Origin: Paenibacillus lycopersici
GTDB lineage: Bacteria; Bacillota; Bacilli; Paenibacillales; Paenibacillaceae
Direction of reading: 5' to 3'
DNA length: 64,000 bases
NCBI RefSeq assembly: GCF_010119935.1
Contig: NZ_CP048209.1
Span: forward strand, 3,909,001-3,973,000
Shown piece after piece: positions 1-8,112 of the stretch; the stretch's first letter is position 1; the number at the start of each line of letters is the position of its first letter. Under the pieces are notes generated by a model that searched no databases, was not told where the DNA came from, and worked only from the letters and a program-made list of their open reading frames with translations. The translations under genes and the position numbers were made by a program.

Positions 1-658
1 GCTTCTTGTCCAGGTGCGGGTAAATGAAGAACACCAGTTCAAAGCCGAGGAAGGACAGGATCGTCGTGGGGACCGTATGAATGACGGGCATCCAGCCCTC
101 TTTCAGCACGGGAAGCAAATGCAGCCAATTCGCTTCATTCAGCATCATCACCAGCAGGACGCCCAGCATCCATATCGAGCTGAACACGATGATTTCCGAA
201 TACCGGCCCATGATGCGCACGCCTCCTTTCACGATCAAGTAGGCAGGCGGCATGAACAGCAACATGAGGACGTACGTCGGGGTTTGCTGCATAATCCAGC
301 TTTGAATGAGCAGAACCATCCGATTAAGAATCAAATACGCATAGATGGCCCCGTAAACGCCGAAGAAAATCATGGCCAGCCGCGCGCTCCATTTGCCGAA
401 GAAATGCGAGATCAGCTCGATGATCGTGCCCTTCGGATATTTCTTCATGATCTGAACGATGATCAAGCTGGCCAGCAGCGCGCCCGCCCAGCCGAAGAAC
501 AGCGCGATCCAGCCGTCCGTGCCGCTGATTCTCGCCATGTCCGAAGGCAGCGACAGCGCCCCGACGCCAAGCTGCATGCTGTGGATGAGCAGGACGAATT
601 GCGTGATCGTGATACGGTTCTGCTTGCTGTCCGGCTGCAGGACGGAAGTGCCGTTCAT
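1..658 (-). CDS. Spore germination protein GerB family (GerAB-type permease), 3' end outside window
   Basis: Integral membrane subunit of a Ger-type germinant receptor, expected in the spore inner membrane. The ATG at 658 overlaps the gerA stop as ATGA, with an SD in the last gerA codons, so the two are translationally coupled. About 219 residues are visible. The N-terminus (MNGTSVLQPDSKQNRITITQ) is followed by hydrophobic helices and the LGVGALSLPSD stretch typical of the amino-acid-permease-like GerAB family. The C-terminus runs off the left edge. A gerC lipoprotein gene would be expected beyond it, but that is inference. Confidence 0.9.
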   Translation of the reverse strand, partial: MNGTSVLQPDSKQNRITITQFVLLIHSMQLGVGALSLPSDMARISGTDGWIALFFGWAGALLASLIIVQIMKKYPKGTIIELISHFFGKWSARLAMIFFGVYGAIYAYLILNRMVLLIQSWIMQQTPTYVLMLLFMPPAYLIVKGGVRIMGRYSEIIVFSSIWMLGVLLVMMLNEANWLHLLPVLKEGWMPVIHTVPTTILSFLGFELVFFIYPHLDKK

Positions 659-2208
659 CCCCCTTCGCCTCCTTGGTTGTCCGGGCCGATTCGCCGTTTC
701 TGGATCGAACGGACGCTTCTCGGCCGATTGACCATCATCCATAACGGCACCCGGATGAACAGGTCTTTCCAATCCCTGATGCGCATGGGCGCGATCGGCG
801 AGCTGTATGATTCGCCCAGCGAACGTATGCTGATAAGCCTGGCCGCGATGAGCATGAAGCAGACGATCAAGCCCACGATGCCGAACAGCGAGGCCATAAT
901 CATCGTCGGAAACCGCAAGAGCCGAATAGCGGCCGCCATATCGTAATTCGGCAGGATGAAAGAAGCGACGGCCGTCGTCGCGACGACCACGACCATCAGA
1001 TTGCTGACGATCCCGGCCTGCACGGCCGCTTGGCCGATGACGATGCCCCCGACGATGCCGACGGTTTGCGCGACGGGCTGCGGCAGCCGAACGCCGGCTT
1101 CACGCAGCATTTCGAGCGTCACTTCCATGATCAGCGCCTCGATGAAAGGCGGGAACGGCACCGAGGCGCGGAACTGCCCGATCGAGAGAATCAAGTCGAG
1201 CGGGATGATCTCGTAGTTGAACGAAATGGCCGCAATGTAAAGCCCCGGCAAGAAAATGGCGATCAGGCACGCGAAGAACCGAAGGATACGAAGAAAGCTC
1301 GCGATCGGCCACCGAACGCCGTAATCGTCGATCGCATGGAAGAACGAGATGAAATTGACTGGCGCGATCAAAACGCTGGAAGAGCGGTCGACGACGACGC
1401 ATGCTCGTCCTTGAAGCAGCTGGGAAGCCGCGTTATCCGGCCTCTCCGTCGTGATATATTGCGGAAACATATAGAACGAGTGGTCGTCGATCAGCTCCGC
1501 AAGCTCGCCCGTATTGATGATGCAGTCCACGTCAAGCGCGAGCAGCCGCTCATCGATCGTTTGGATAAACTCGGGCTCGGTCACATCCTCCAGATAGAGA
1601 ACCGATATGCGGCAAGGCGCCCTGGAGCCGATGAAATACTCCTTGATTTTAAGCTCGCGGGTCGGCAAGTAACGCCGAATCAAGGCGATATTCGCTTCGT
1701 CGGTTTCGACGAATGCCTGATGGGCGCCCTTGAGCGAAGCTTCGATCTGAGAGTCGGTGATCGCCCGCTGCGGCCAGCCCTGCGTGTCCAGCTCGTACCC
1801 TTTCTCCATGCCGTCGATGAGCAGGACGCTCCGCCCGTCCAAGACGGCTTTCTCCAGCTGCGCCCAGGAGGTGCAGAATATGAGCTTGCCCACCGTTACC
1901 GGCAGGAAGCTCTCGGGGCTGCCGTCAGGCTGGAGCAGGATCAGCTCCCGGAGAATATTGTTATTGATCGAATTCTTGTCCGACAAGCCGGAGAAGAAGA
2001 TCAAGGCGGCTTGCCTGTCGGTGCGCTGGTAGCGAAACGTGCGCACGACGATATCCGGCGCGAGGCTGAACACTTGCCGGAGCATCGCCAAATTGCTCTT
2101 CAGGTCGGATGACAGCGATCCCCGCTGGTCCATGGCCCCGCCGCTCGCCGATCGATTTGAATTCGCGCTTGCGCTGATCAGCTTGAACATGCGGCGGAAA
2201 ATGGTCAT
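655..2208 (-). CDS. Spore germination protein GerA family
   Basis: Large subunit of a germinant receptor, about 517 aa. The N-terminal soluble half is followed by a membrane part containing the family-typical PFPPFIEALIMEV segment and several helices. An upstream in-frame ATG exists at 2244, but the ATG at 2208 has the far better SD (GGGGAGG, about 6 nt away), so it is chosen. The stop overlaps the start of the gerB gene. Germinant specificity cannot be read from sequence. As in other Ger operons, sigma-G control is expected, but no promoter was identified by eye. Confidence 0.93.
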   Translation of the reverse strand: MTIFRRMFKLISASANSNRSASGGAMDQRGSLSSDLKSNLAMLRQVFSLAPDIVVRTFRYQRTDRQAALIFFSGLSDKNSINNNILRELILLQPDGSPESFLPVTVGKLIFCTSWAQLEKAVLDGRSVLLIDGMEKGYELDTQGWPQRAITDSQIEASLKGAHQAFVETDEANIALIRRYLPTRELKIKEYFIGSRAPCRISVLYLEDVTEPEFIQTIDERLLALDVDCIINTGELAELIDDHSFYMFPQYITTERPDNAASQLLQGRACVVVDRSSSVLIAPVNFISFFHAIDDYGVRWPIASFLRILRFFACLIAIFLPGLYIAAISFNYEIIPLDLILSIGQFRASVPFPPFIEALIMEVTLEMLREAGVRLPQPVAQTVGIVGGIVIGQAAVQAGIVSNLMVVVVATTAVASFILPNYDMAAAIRLLRFPTMIMASLFGIVGLIVCFMLIAARLISIRSLGESYSSPIAPMRIRDWKDLFIRVPLWMMVNRPRSVRSIQKRRIGPDNQGGEGG

Positions 2209-2313
2209 GTTGGCCTCCCCTTCCAATGGTGTCAGTTCCTTCATTTTGCCAATCTGCGCCTTGCTTTATGCGCGCGAATAAGCCGGCAGCGGACTTCCGG
2301 CCGGATAGCAGCG

Positions 2314-2338
2314 GGAGCAGCCCGCGCCGGGCTGCTCC
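2314..2338 (-). terminator. GC-rich hairpin after the protease gene
   Basis: An 11-bp perfect stem (GGAGCAGCCCG / CGGGCTGCTCC) with a 3-nt loop lies between the protease stop and gerA. There is no U tract on either strand, so it may be a weak terminator or an RNA-stabilising structure. Confidence 0.45.
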
Positions 2339-2382
2339 GCTTGTGCGCATCTTGCTGGCTATTCAAGCCGGTTAAGACGCCG

Positions 2383-3531
2383 CTATAGTTTCTTTCCTTT
2401 GCCCGTGATGATTTTCAGCACGCCGTTCTCGGGCTTGACGGTGTACTGCACGCTGTAGGAGCTGAGAACGGTCTCGCCGTTCTTGTTCTCGTAGGCTTCG
2501 ATAATGACGGCAAGCTGCGCGGACGCCGAATCGGCCGAGGCGACCTTCACGCTCTTGACGCCGACGCTCAGCGTATGCAAGTAGCCTTTGCGGAATGAAT
2601 CATACGACGTCTTCGTCTGCCAATCGCTTCCGAGCAGGCTGTAAGCCGTGACATAATCGCCGCTGTCCAGCGCTTCGTAGAAGCTCCGTACCGTCTCCTC
2701 CGCCCCGCTCGACATCTCGGCGTACGTGAAATCGCCGCCGTCCTCCGCGGCATCGCCGGAACCGGCCGTCCGAGCAGCCAGCGCCAAGTCGGGATGCAGG
2801 CTCCAGCTCTCGATCATCGGCTGCGCTTGGCCGATCGGGATGCTGAAGCCGATCGTGCCCTGGTCTTCGCCGGCCGTATTGATGCCGATGACTTTCCCGC
2901 TTGTCTTCAGCACGAGCGGGCCGCCGCTGTTGCCGTGCGTGATCGGAGCGGAGATTTGATAGAGCCCCTTGTAGCTCGTCTCGCCGATGTCGAAATCGCG
3001 GTCCAAGCCGCTGATGATGCCCGTCGTCACCGTATTGTCGAGGCCGAGCGGACTGCCGAAGGCGATGACCTCGTCGCCGATGTCGATCTTCGCTTCCGCA
3101 TCGACGGCCAGGGGCTCCCGTCCCGATAATCCGTCCGCGCGAATGAGGGCGATGTCCTTCTCGGGACTTACGCCGATTAATCGGCCGGCATAGAGACTGC
3201 CGTCGGAGGCTTTGACCTTGATCGCTTCCGCTCCGTCTACGACATGCGCGTTCGTGACGATGTCGCCCTTATCGTTATAAATGAATCCCGATCCGGTCGC
3301 GTCACCGGCGCCGGTGGCCACTTCGACGGCAACGACTTTCTTCTGGTCGTCCTGTATGACCACCTTCAAATCCTGCTTGACGGCAGCCGGCTTCTCGGCC
3401 GCGCCCGGCTTGCCGAGCGCGGAAGCCCCTTCTACGACCGGATCGTTCCATCGGTCATGCAGCGCATACAACGACGTACCGCCAGCTGCGAGAATCGCCG
3501 CCGATAACGTAATCGATAGCCATGGTTTCAT
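2383..3531 (-). CDS. HtrA/DegP-like trypsin-fold serine protease with C-terminal extra domain
   Basis: Membrane-anchored, extracytoplasmic serine protease of 382 aa. A single N-terminal hydrophobic segment (residues about 5-23) acts as signal/anchor. The catalytic triad is visible: His96 (TNAHVVDG), Asp126 (KDIALIRA) and Ser202 (HGNSGGPLV). There is no PDZ domain. Residues about 265-382 form a small alpha/beta domain beginning EETVRSFYEALDSGDY that resembles NTF2/DUF4878-like modules. It starts 12 nt after the zinc-ribbon gene stop, so the two are very likely one operon and may act together in envelope stress sensing (inference). Confidence 0.85.
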   Translation of the reverse strand: MKPWLSITLSAAILAAGGTSLYALHDRWNDPVVEGASALGKPGAAEKPAAVKQDLKVVIQDDQKKVVAVEVATGAGDATGSGFIYNDKGDIVTNAHVVDGAEAIKVKASDGSLYAGRLIGVSPEKDIALIRADGLSGREPLAVDAEAKIDIGDEVIAFGSPLGLDNTVTTGIISGLDRDFDIGETSYKGLYQISAPITHGNSGGPLVLKTSGKVIGINTAGEDQGTIGFSIPIGQAQPMIESWSLHPDLALAARTAGSGDAAEDGGDFTYAEMSSGAEETVRSFYEALDSGDYVTAYSLLGSDWQTKTSYDSFRKGYLHTLSVGVKSVKVASADSASAQLAVIIEAYENKNGETVLSSYSVQYTVKPENGVLKIITGKGKKL

Positions 3532-3543
3532 TGCGCGTTCCCC

Positions 3544-4869
3544 CTAAATCAGCTGCCATTCCATGCGCGTGACCGTCACGGAGTACATGGAACCGTCATA
3601 ATAATAGCTGTTGCTGAAGCTTGCCTTGTCGCCGACGGCCAGATAGTAAGGCGTCGCGTAGACCGTATCGGAATAGAGCACGCTGCCGTTCGCGTCCTTC
3701 AGATCGTAATAGACCGTCACGGAACTGATCGGACGCGTCGCCGCGTTCTTCACTTCGCCCTGAATCGCGAAATAACCGTACGCATCGAGTCCGGCATGGA
3801 TGGAGACGAGCTGCACCCCGTTCGTCCGGTTGTTCATGTCTTCCCGCGTGGAAGCTTCGATCGCTTGCTGGATGCGCTGCCGCTCCGCGTCCTCGAACGC
3901 TTGGCGCTTCGCTTCGATCGTCTTCTTCAAGCCGAGCAGCTTCCCGTTCTGCTCATCCTGCTTGAGCGCCCCTTCCACGATCGACAACGCCTTCTCGAAG
4001 TTCCGGCTCTGCAAAGCCGACGACGACTGTTCGTACGAGATATCGACGATCTTCTGTTTCACGTCCTTGAGCGCGTTCTTCGCGTCGGAGCCGGAATACG
4101 GCTTCAACGTATCGAGCAGCGGAAGCAGCTCGTTCACCGTTTTCTGCGCGGCGATGCCGTCCTTGACCTGGCCGACGACGAATGCTTCTTCTTTGGCCGC
4201 TGCCTGCGAACCGAGCTTCTTGTAGACGGCCCCGTCCCTTGCGGCGATCGTTGCCCGCAAGTCGCGAATGTCTCTGATCGCCGGTTCATACTGCTTCTTC
4301 TGCGCTTCGGTATCCGCAGCCTGCAGGCTCGCGTCCAGCTTCATGACATCGGCGAGCAGCGCGCTGTCGTTCAGCAGCACCGCATGTTCGGGACGCAGGG
4401 CAAGCGCTTGCTCGAACTTCGTCTTGGCCTCGGCGTATTTCCCCTTCAACGCAAGCGCTTCGCCGGCGTGCAGCAGCTCGTTCGCCCTCTGCGACTGCTG
4501 CTGCTGATACAAGTAATCGCCCGCGCCGGCGATCGCCACGATCAGCAGCGAACTGATCGGGAGCAAATACGTCCAAGAACGCGCGCGCTTCTTCGCCTGC
4601 TGGGCCGGCAGGATCGCCTCGGGATTCGTCAGCGGCGGCGCCGGCAGCCGATGAACGCCGACTGCTCCGGCCTCGACCAGGTCGTGCTCCCGACGGTATT
4701 CGACCGCCGCGGCAGCGGCCGTCTCTTGCATCCCCGCCTGCCATTCCGCCTCCGCAGCAGGCGCGGCCGGTGCGGCCGGCGAGGCTGATTCTTCCGGAAC
4801 CTTCGCTCCGCAATGGTTGCAAAACCGGCTCGAAGCGGCAATGGTACCTCCGCATTGTGTACAGAACAT
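3544..4869 (-). CDS. Zinc-ribbon, single-pass membrane protein with TPR-like region and C-terminal FxLYD-type domain
   Basis: 441 aa. The N-terminal zinc ribbon has C3-x2-C6 and C17-x2-C20. An Ala/Pro-rich linker and one membrane helix (about residues 98-118) follow. A helical TPR-like part comes next (GEALALKGKYAEAKTKFEQA, about 135-165), and a C-terminal beta domain with YFAIQGEVKN and YYDLKDANG resembles FxLYD domains. Probable topology is cytosolic ribbon and extracellular remainder. It is first gene of a two-gene operon with the protease; its function is unknown, perhaps presenting or regulating the protease. Confidence 0.75.
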   Translation of the reverse strand: MFCTQCGGTIAASSRFCNHCGAKVPEESASPAAPAAPAAEAEWQAGMQETAAAAAVEYRREHDLVEAGAVGVHRLPAPPLTNPEAILPAQQAKKRARSWTYLLPISSLLIVAIAGAGDYLYQQQQSQRANELLHAGEALALKGKYAEAKTKFEQALALRPEHAVLLNDSALLADVMKLDASLQAADTEAQKKQYEPAIRDIRDLRATIAARDGAVYKKLGSQAAAKEEAFVVGQVKDGIAAQKTVNELLPLLDTLKPYSGSDAKNALKDVKQKIVDISYEQSSSALQSRNFEKALSIVEGALKQDEQNGKLLGLKKTIEAKRQAFEDAERQRIQQAIEASTREDMNNRTNGVQLVSIHAGLDAYGYFAIQGEVKNAATRPISSVTVYYDLKDANGSVLYSDTVYATPYYLAVGDKASFSNSYYYDGSMYSVTVTRMEWQLI

Positions 4870-4990
4870 CTCTCTTCCCCCATGACGCGTTAGCCAATAT
4901 TGTTAAACAGACCTCCTTGAATTCGACAACCGGGCAAAATTTCCTGTTCGCACATGCCGATTCTTTATGAAAACATTAGGTTTAAAGGTG

Positions 4991-5022
4991 CAAAAAGGCC
5001 TGCAGTCTATGTCTGCAGGCCT
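4991..5022 (-). terminator. Intrinsic terminator-like hairpin
   Basis: Read on the minus strand, a perfect 10-bp stem (AGGCCTGCAG / CTGCAGGCCT) with a 7-nt loop is followed by TTTTTG. The nearest upstream minus-strand gene is the threonine aldolase, which ends about 580 bp earlier. Confidence 0.6.
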
Positions 5023-5168
5023 AGAACGCGAAGAAACATACGGCAATAACGAAACCCGTGGAGCTCTTGGGCTTCCGCGAAGCTTCGCTCGATGATCTCT
5101 CTTGGTTTGCGGTGCAATGCCGCATATGCCGCATGAATGGTACGGAGAAGATCTCCCTCCAAGTCTAG

Positions 5169-5346
5169 CGGACAGAGGTTCCGCTATTTTGGCGAAATCG
5201 GGCTTTTGGGGCAGCGCACGGACACAGGATCCGTTAATGCGCCTGAATAACTTCGAAATCAGGCTAATCAGCCGATTTAACGGATCTCCTGTCCGCGAGC
5301 GCACGAAAAAACGTCATCAAGCAGCGAATAGCGGATCTCCTGTCAT
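5169..5346. repeat. Four-box dispersed element, copy A
   Basis: Four related 18-bp boxes with consensus CGGACAnnGGnTCCGyTA: direct at 5169-5186 and 5219-5236, inverted at 5278-5295 and 5329-5346. Start-to-start spacings are 50, 59 and 51. The same arrangement recurs at 58007-58185 with spacings 51, 59 and 51, and a one-box partial copy lies at 20941-20985. Box 1 with its flank is nearly identical to that partial copy over about 45 bp. Confidence 0.8.
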
Positions 5347-5599
5347 TTCCTGTCCGCTTCCTTGCATCGGCGGACGCACCGTGAAGACGCACCGTGAACC
5401 TGCCGTCATGAAGCCGGCCGGTTCGAAACGGTTACGGCAATCCGTGCCATGCCGGCGAACCGGCAACAGGATCTGTTCGTGCTCCGGGGCGCCTATTGGC
5501 ACAAGCCCGCTCGAAGCAGCATATCGGTTTCCTGCCAATCTGCGCCCGCAGCCTATGTCTGCAGGCCTAATCCATGTCAAGCCATAATCGCAGGATGCT

Positions 5600-6700
5600 T
5601 CATGCTTGCTTATTCAACAGCTGCTCCAGCAGCCGGAACGCTTCTTCCAGCTTCTTCTTCGGAACGCCGGGATAGCGGTCTCCCAGGCTGACCTCGTAGT
5701 AGCACGCATCGTCGGAAACGGCATTGACATGATGCGCCAAGCCGACGCCCGTCTGCTCCGCGATGCGAATCATCGCGCGCTCCGCCGTTTCTTTGGGCGC
5801 CTGCAGATGAACGTGAAACATATTGGATACCGGTACCGCCGGCCTCGTCGAGACGGCGCCGCCGCAGCCGTTATAGAAGGCTGCCAGTTCGACCGCGTCG
5901 CGGTAGTACTGCTCCATCTTCGGCAGCCGTTCCTTGAAATAGTGCCTTGCCGGGATAATGTAAGGGTACAAGCTGATCAGATCGCCGCCATGCCGGCGTT
6001 TCCATACTTTCGATTCCGCCGCGAAATCCGCGTCGCCGGCCAGAATCGCGCCCGCAATGCCGCCGATGCCTTTGTAGAATGACACGTACACGCTGTCGAA
6101 CAACGCGCAGATTTCCGCGGCGCTCCTGCCGTAATAGGCCAGCACCTCGAACAGGCGCGCGCCGTCCAGATGAAGCTTGATGCCCCGCCCGCGGCAATGG
6201 GCCGCGATCGCTTCAAGCTCTTCGAACGCCGGCAGCTGGCCGCCGATCTCCCGCTGCGGCAGCTCGAGCAGCAGGCAGGCGACGTCGTCCGGCAAGCCTT
6301 GTACGTCCGCCAGCGCAATTAGCGACGTCATGTCAGCAAGCAGCACCGGTTCCAGCCGGTGGAGCTCCCGCAGGCCGTTCTGTTCATGAATCTCCATATG
6401 GCAGAGCGGATGATAGGCGACCTTGGTCTTGCCGCTCCGGTCGCTCCAGATCCGCAGGGCGATTTGCTGCGCCATCGTCCCGCTCGGGAAGAACACGGCC
6501 GACGGCTTCCCGAGGAAATCCGCCATTTCCGCTTGAAATTGCTCGATGATCGCGCCCGAGCCGTATGTATCGCTGTCCGTCTCCGCCGCGACGTTCCGGA
6601 AGGCTTCCAACAAGACACCGGCGTTACGCTTGCCGTGCCCGCCGACCGGATAAGGCGCTTCATTGAACGCCTGCTGCAATGTCTGCGTATGCTTGTTCAC
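5600..6700 (-). CDS. Threonine aldolase family / beta-eliminating lyase (PLP-dependent)
   Basis: 366 aa, normal length for low-specificity L-threonine aldolases, which cleave threonine or allo-threonine to glycine and acetaldehyde. Fold-type I PLP features are visible: Asp179 in KLHLDGARLFE and the probable Schiff-base Lys210 in VSFYKGIGGIAGA. It is monocistronic, with a long repeat-bearing intergenic region downstream. Members of the Beta_elim_lyase family can also act on other beta-hydroxy amino acids, so substrate is uncertain. Confidence 0.88.
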   Translation of the reverse strand: MNKHTQTLQQAFNEAPYPVGGHGKRNAGVLLEAFRNVAAETDSDTYGSGAIIEQFQAEMADFLGKPSAVFFPSGTMAQQIALRIWSDRSGKTKVAYHPLCHMEIHEQNGLRELHRLEPVLLADMTSLIALADVQGLPDDVACLLLELPQREIGGQLPAFEELEAIAAHCRGRGIKLHLDGARLFEVLAYYGRSAAEICALFDSVYVSFYKGIGGIAGAILAGDADFAAESKVWKRRHGGDLISLYPYIIPARHYFKERLPKMEQYYRDAVELAAFYNGCGGAVSTRPAVPVSNMFHVHLQAPKETAERAMIRIAEQTGVGLAHHVNAVSDDACYYEVSLGDRYPGVPKKKLEEAFRLLEQLLNKQA

Positions 6701-6923
6701 TCGTTATGCTCCTTCGTTCAGTTGATTCGTAGCATTATACACGATCACGATCGCCGCGCGCGCGTGTCAGGTATGATTTTCCAATGGGGACGCCGTTATG
6801 CATGGGCAGCCGTCGCGGACTCCCGCCTCGCCGACAAAATCAGCGCTTTCCCAGTACAACCCGCGCGCTTCGGACATATGATATCACATGCAATTACTCT
6901 TCCCGCGGGGGAGGTGATTTCAA

Positions 6924-7211
6924 ATGACAGTTGCGCTTACCGACTGGATGCTGTACTCGATGTGGATCGTTATGGGAGCCATGGGATTGAACTTCTTGCT
7001 CGGACTCTACAAATCGCTGAAAGCGAGCACGTTCTCCAGCGATTTGATCACGACGTATCTTAAGGATCTCGTGATGCTGGTTCTGCCAATGTTCATGCTT
7101 GCCGGCTTCACCGTCTTGGACCATACGGGCTGGATCATGGAAACGGCTTACTACATCGCCGCATTCGGGATTGTCGTTAAATACGTGATGGACCTGAAGA
7201 ACAAACTGTAA
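6924..7211 (+). CDS. Small membrane protein, unknown function
   Basis: 95 aa with about three hydrophobic helices (residues about 7-28, 47-66, 72-90). A strong SD (GGGGAGGTGA, about 6 nt) precedes the ATG and an intrinsic terminator follows, so it looks like a real monocistronic gene. Size and topology recall small holin-like proteins, but there are no phage genes nearby and no family is recognised. Confidence 0.8.
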   Translation: MTVALTDWMLYSMWIVMGAMGLNFLLGLYKSLKASTFSSDLITTYLKDLVMLVLPMFMLAGFTVLDHTGWIMETAYYIAAFGIVVKYVMDLKNKL

Positions 7212-7222
7212 TCGGATACAGG

Positions 7223-7254
7223 ACAGCTGCCGGCATGCCCGGCAGCTGTTTTCG
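7223..7254 (+). terminator. Intrinsic terminator
   Basis: Perfect 11-bp stem (ACAGCTGCCGG / CCGGCAGCTGT) with a 5-nt loop followed by TTTTCG, directly after the small membrane protein gene. Confidence 0.8.
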
Positions 7255-7315
7255 TTGTGTTTCCTCCCCGCCCTCGGGAGGGCGGCGGCAGCCGCCGTCC
7301 GATGCCGCCGGCGCC

Positions 7316-7344
7316 TTGTCAGCGTCCTGCAAATATGTTAAACC
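7316..7344 (+). promoter_or_regulatory. Possible sigma-A promoter for tdk
   Basis: TTGTCA, a 17-nt spacer, then TAAACC, about 33 nt upstream of the tdk start. The -35 is good and the -10 weak. Confidence 0.4.
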
Positions 7345-7376
7345 TGTAAAGACATCATCGCTGAGGAGAGATTCGA

Positions 7377-8021
7377 TTGGCACAGCTTTATTATAAATAC
7401 GGCACGATGAACAGCGGCAAATCGTTCGAAATTATCAAGGTCGCCCATAATTACGAGGAACAAGGCAAGCGGGTGCTCATCTATTCGCCGGCCTTCAGCG
7501 GCAGAGGCGCGTCGCAGCTGGTCGGGTCGCGCGTCGGCTTCGAGCGCGAAGCGATTCCGGTCGAAGACGGCACCGATCTGTACGCGAGCGTCAAATCCCG
7601 CCTGACCTCGTCGGGACCCAAACAAATCTACTGCGTGCTCGTCGACGAAGCGCAGTTTCTGAAGAAGCATCATATTCTGGCGCTGACGCGGGTCGTCGAC
7701 GAATTGAACATTCCCGTCATGGCCTTCGGACTGAAGAACGATTTTCAGAACCGGCTCTTCGAGGGCAGCTACAATCTGCTCGTGCACGCGGACAAGATCG
7801 AAGAAATCAAGACGATCTGCTGGTACTGCGACCGCAAGGCGACGATGGTCATCCGGTTCCAGGGGGGCAAGCCTGTAAACACCGGCGACCAGATTCAAAT
7901 CGGGGGCAACGAGGACTACAAACCGGTCTGCAGACGCTGCTACAATCAAGCTTTCCAGGTCGTGGATACATCGCTCGAACCGACGGGCCGTCCGGATCGG
8001 GACACGCAGCCGGAATCGTAA
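7377..8021 (+). CDS. tdk: Thymidine kinase
   Basis: Cytosolic type II thymidine kinase, 214 aa: ATP plus thymidine gives dTMP, in pyrimidine salvage. The P-loop is GTMNSGKS at residues 9-16. The catalytic Glu is E91 in VDEAQFL. The structural zinc site is C148/C151 and C185/C188. The start is TTG at 7377, about 8 nt after a GAGGAG SD. The C-terminal tail after the second CxxC pair is about 25 aa longer than the core. Confidence 0.95.
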   Translation: MAQLYYKYGTMNSGKSFEIIKVAHNYEEQGKRVLIYSPAFSGRGASQLVGSRVGFEREAIPVEDGTDLYASVKSRLTSSGPKQIYCVLVDEAQFLKKHHILALTRVVDELNIPVMAFGLKNDFQNRLFEGSYNLLVHADKIEEIKTICWYCDRKATMVIRFQGGKPVNTGDQIQIGGNEDYKPVCRRCYNQAFQVVDTSLEPTGRPDRDTQPES

Positions 8022-8054
8022 ACAAATCTTTGAAAATGTTCATCCAGATTTCTT

Positions 8055-8083
8055 TTGACTTCCGCTCCGCGGCGACTTAAAGT
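8055..8083 (+). promoter_or_regulatory. Sigma-A-like promoter of the MFS gene
   Basis: TTGACT, a 17-nt spacer, TAAAGT; about 30 nt before the start codon, leaving a short leader with AGGAGG. Confidence 0.6.
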
Positions 8084-8112
8084 GGAAGGAAATAGAAATT
8101 TAGGAGGCTGTT

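Larger units (their letters stand above)
4870..5599. other. 730-bp intergenic region with hairpins and a dispersed repeat element
   Basis: No convincing gene. It holds a terminator-like hairpin (4991-5022), the four-box repeat element (5169-5346), and a near-copy of the first hairpin (about 5546-5567). The open frames here (for example plus strand 5102-5587) follow the repeats and have no SD or recognisable protein features. The promoter of the zinc-ribbon/protease operon should lie at its left end. Confidence 0.7.

Noticed and set aside
5102..5587. 161-aa plus-strand open frame
   Set aside because: It tracks the four-box repeat and hairpins; the recurring DRGSAILAKS peptide is simply the repeat translated. 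No SD or family.
6924..7211. Phage holin
   Set aside because: Size and helices fit, but no endolysin or other phage genes are close; left as unknown small membrane protein.
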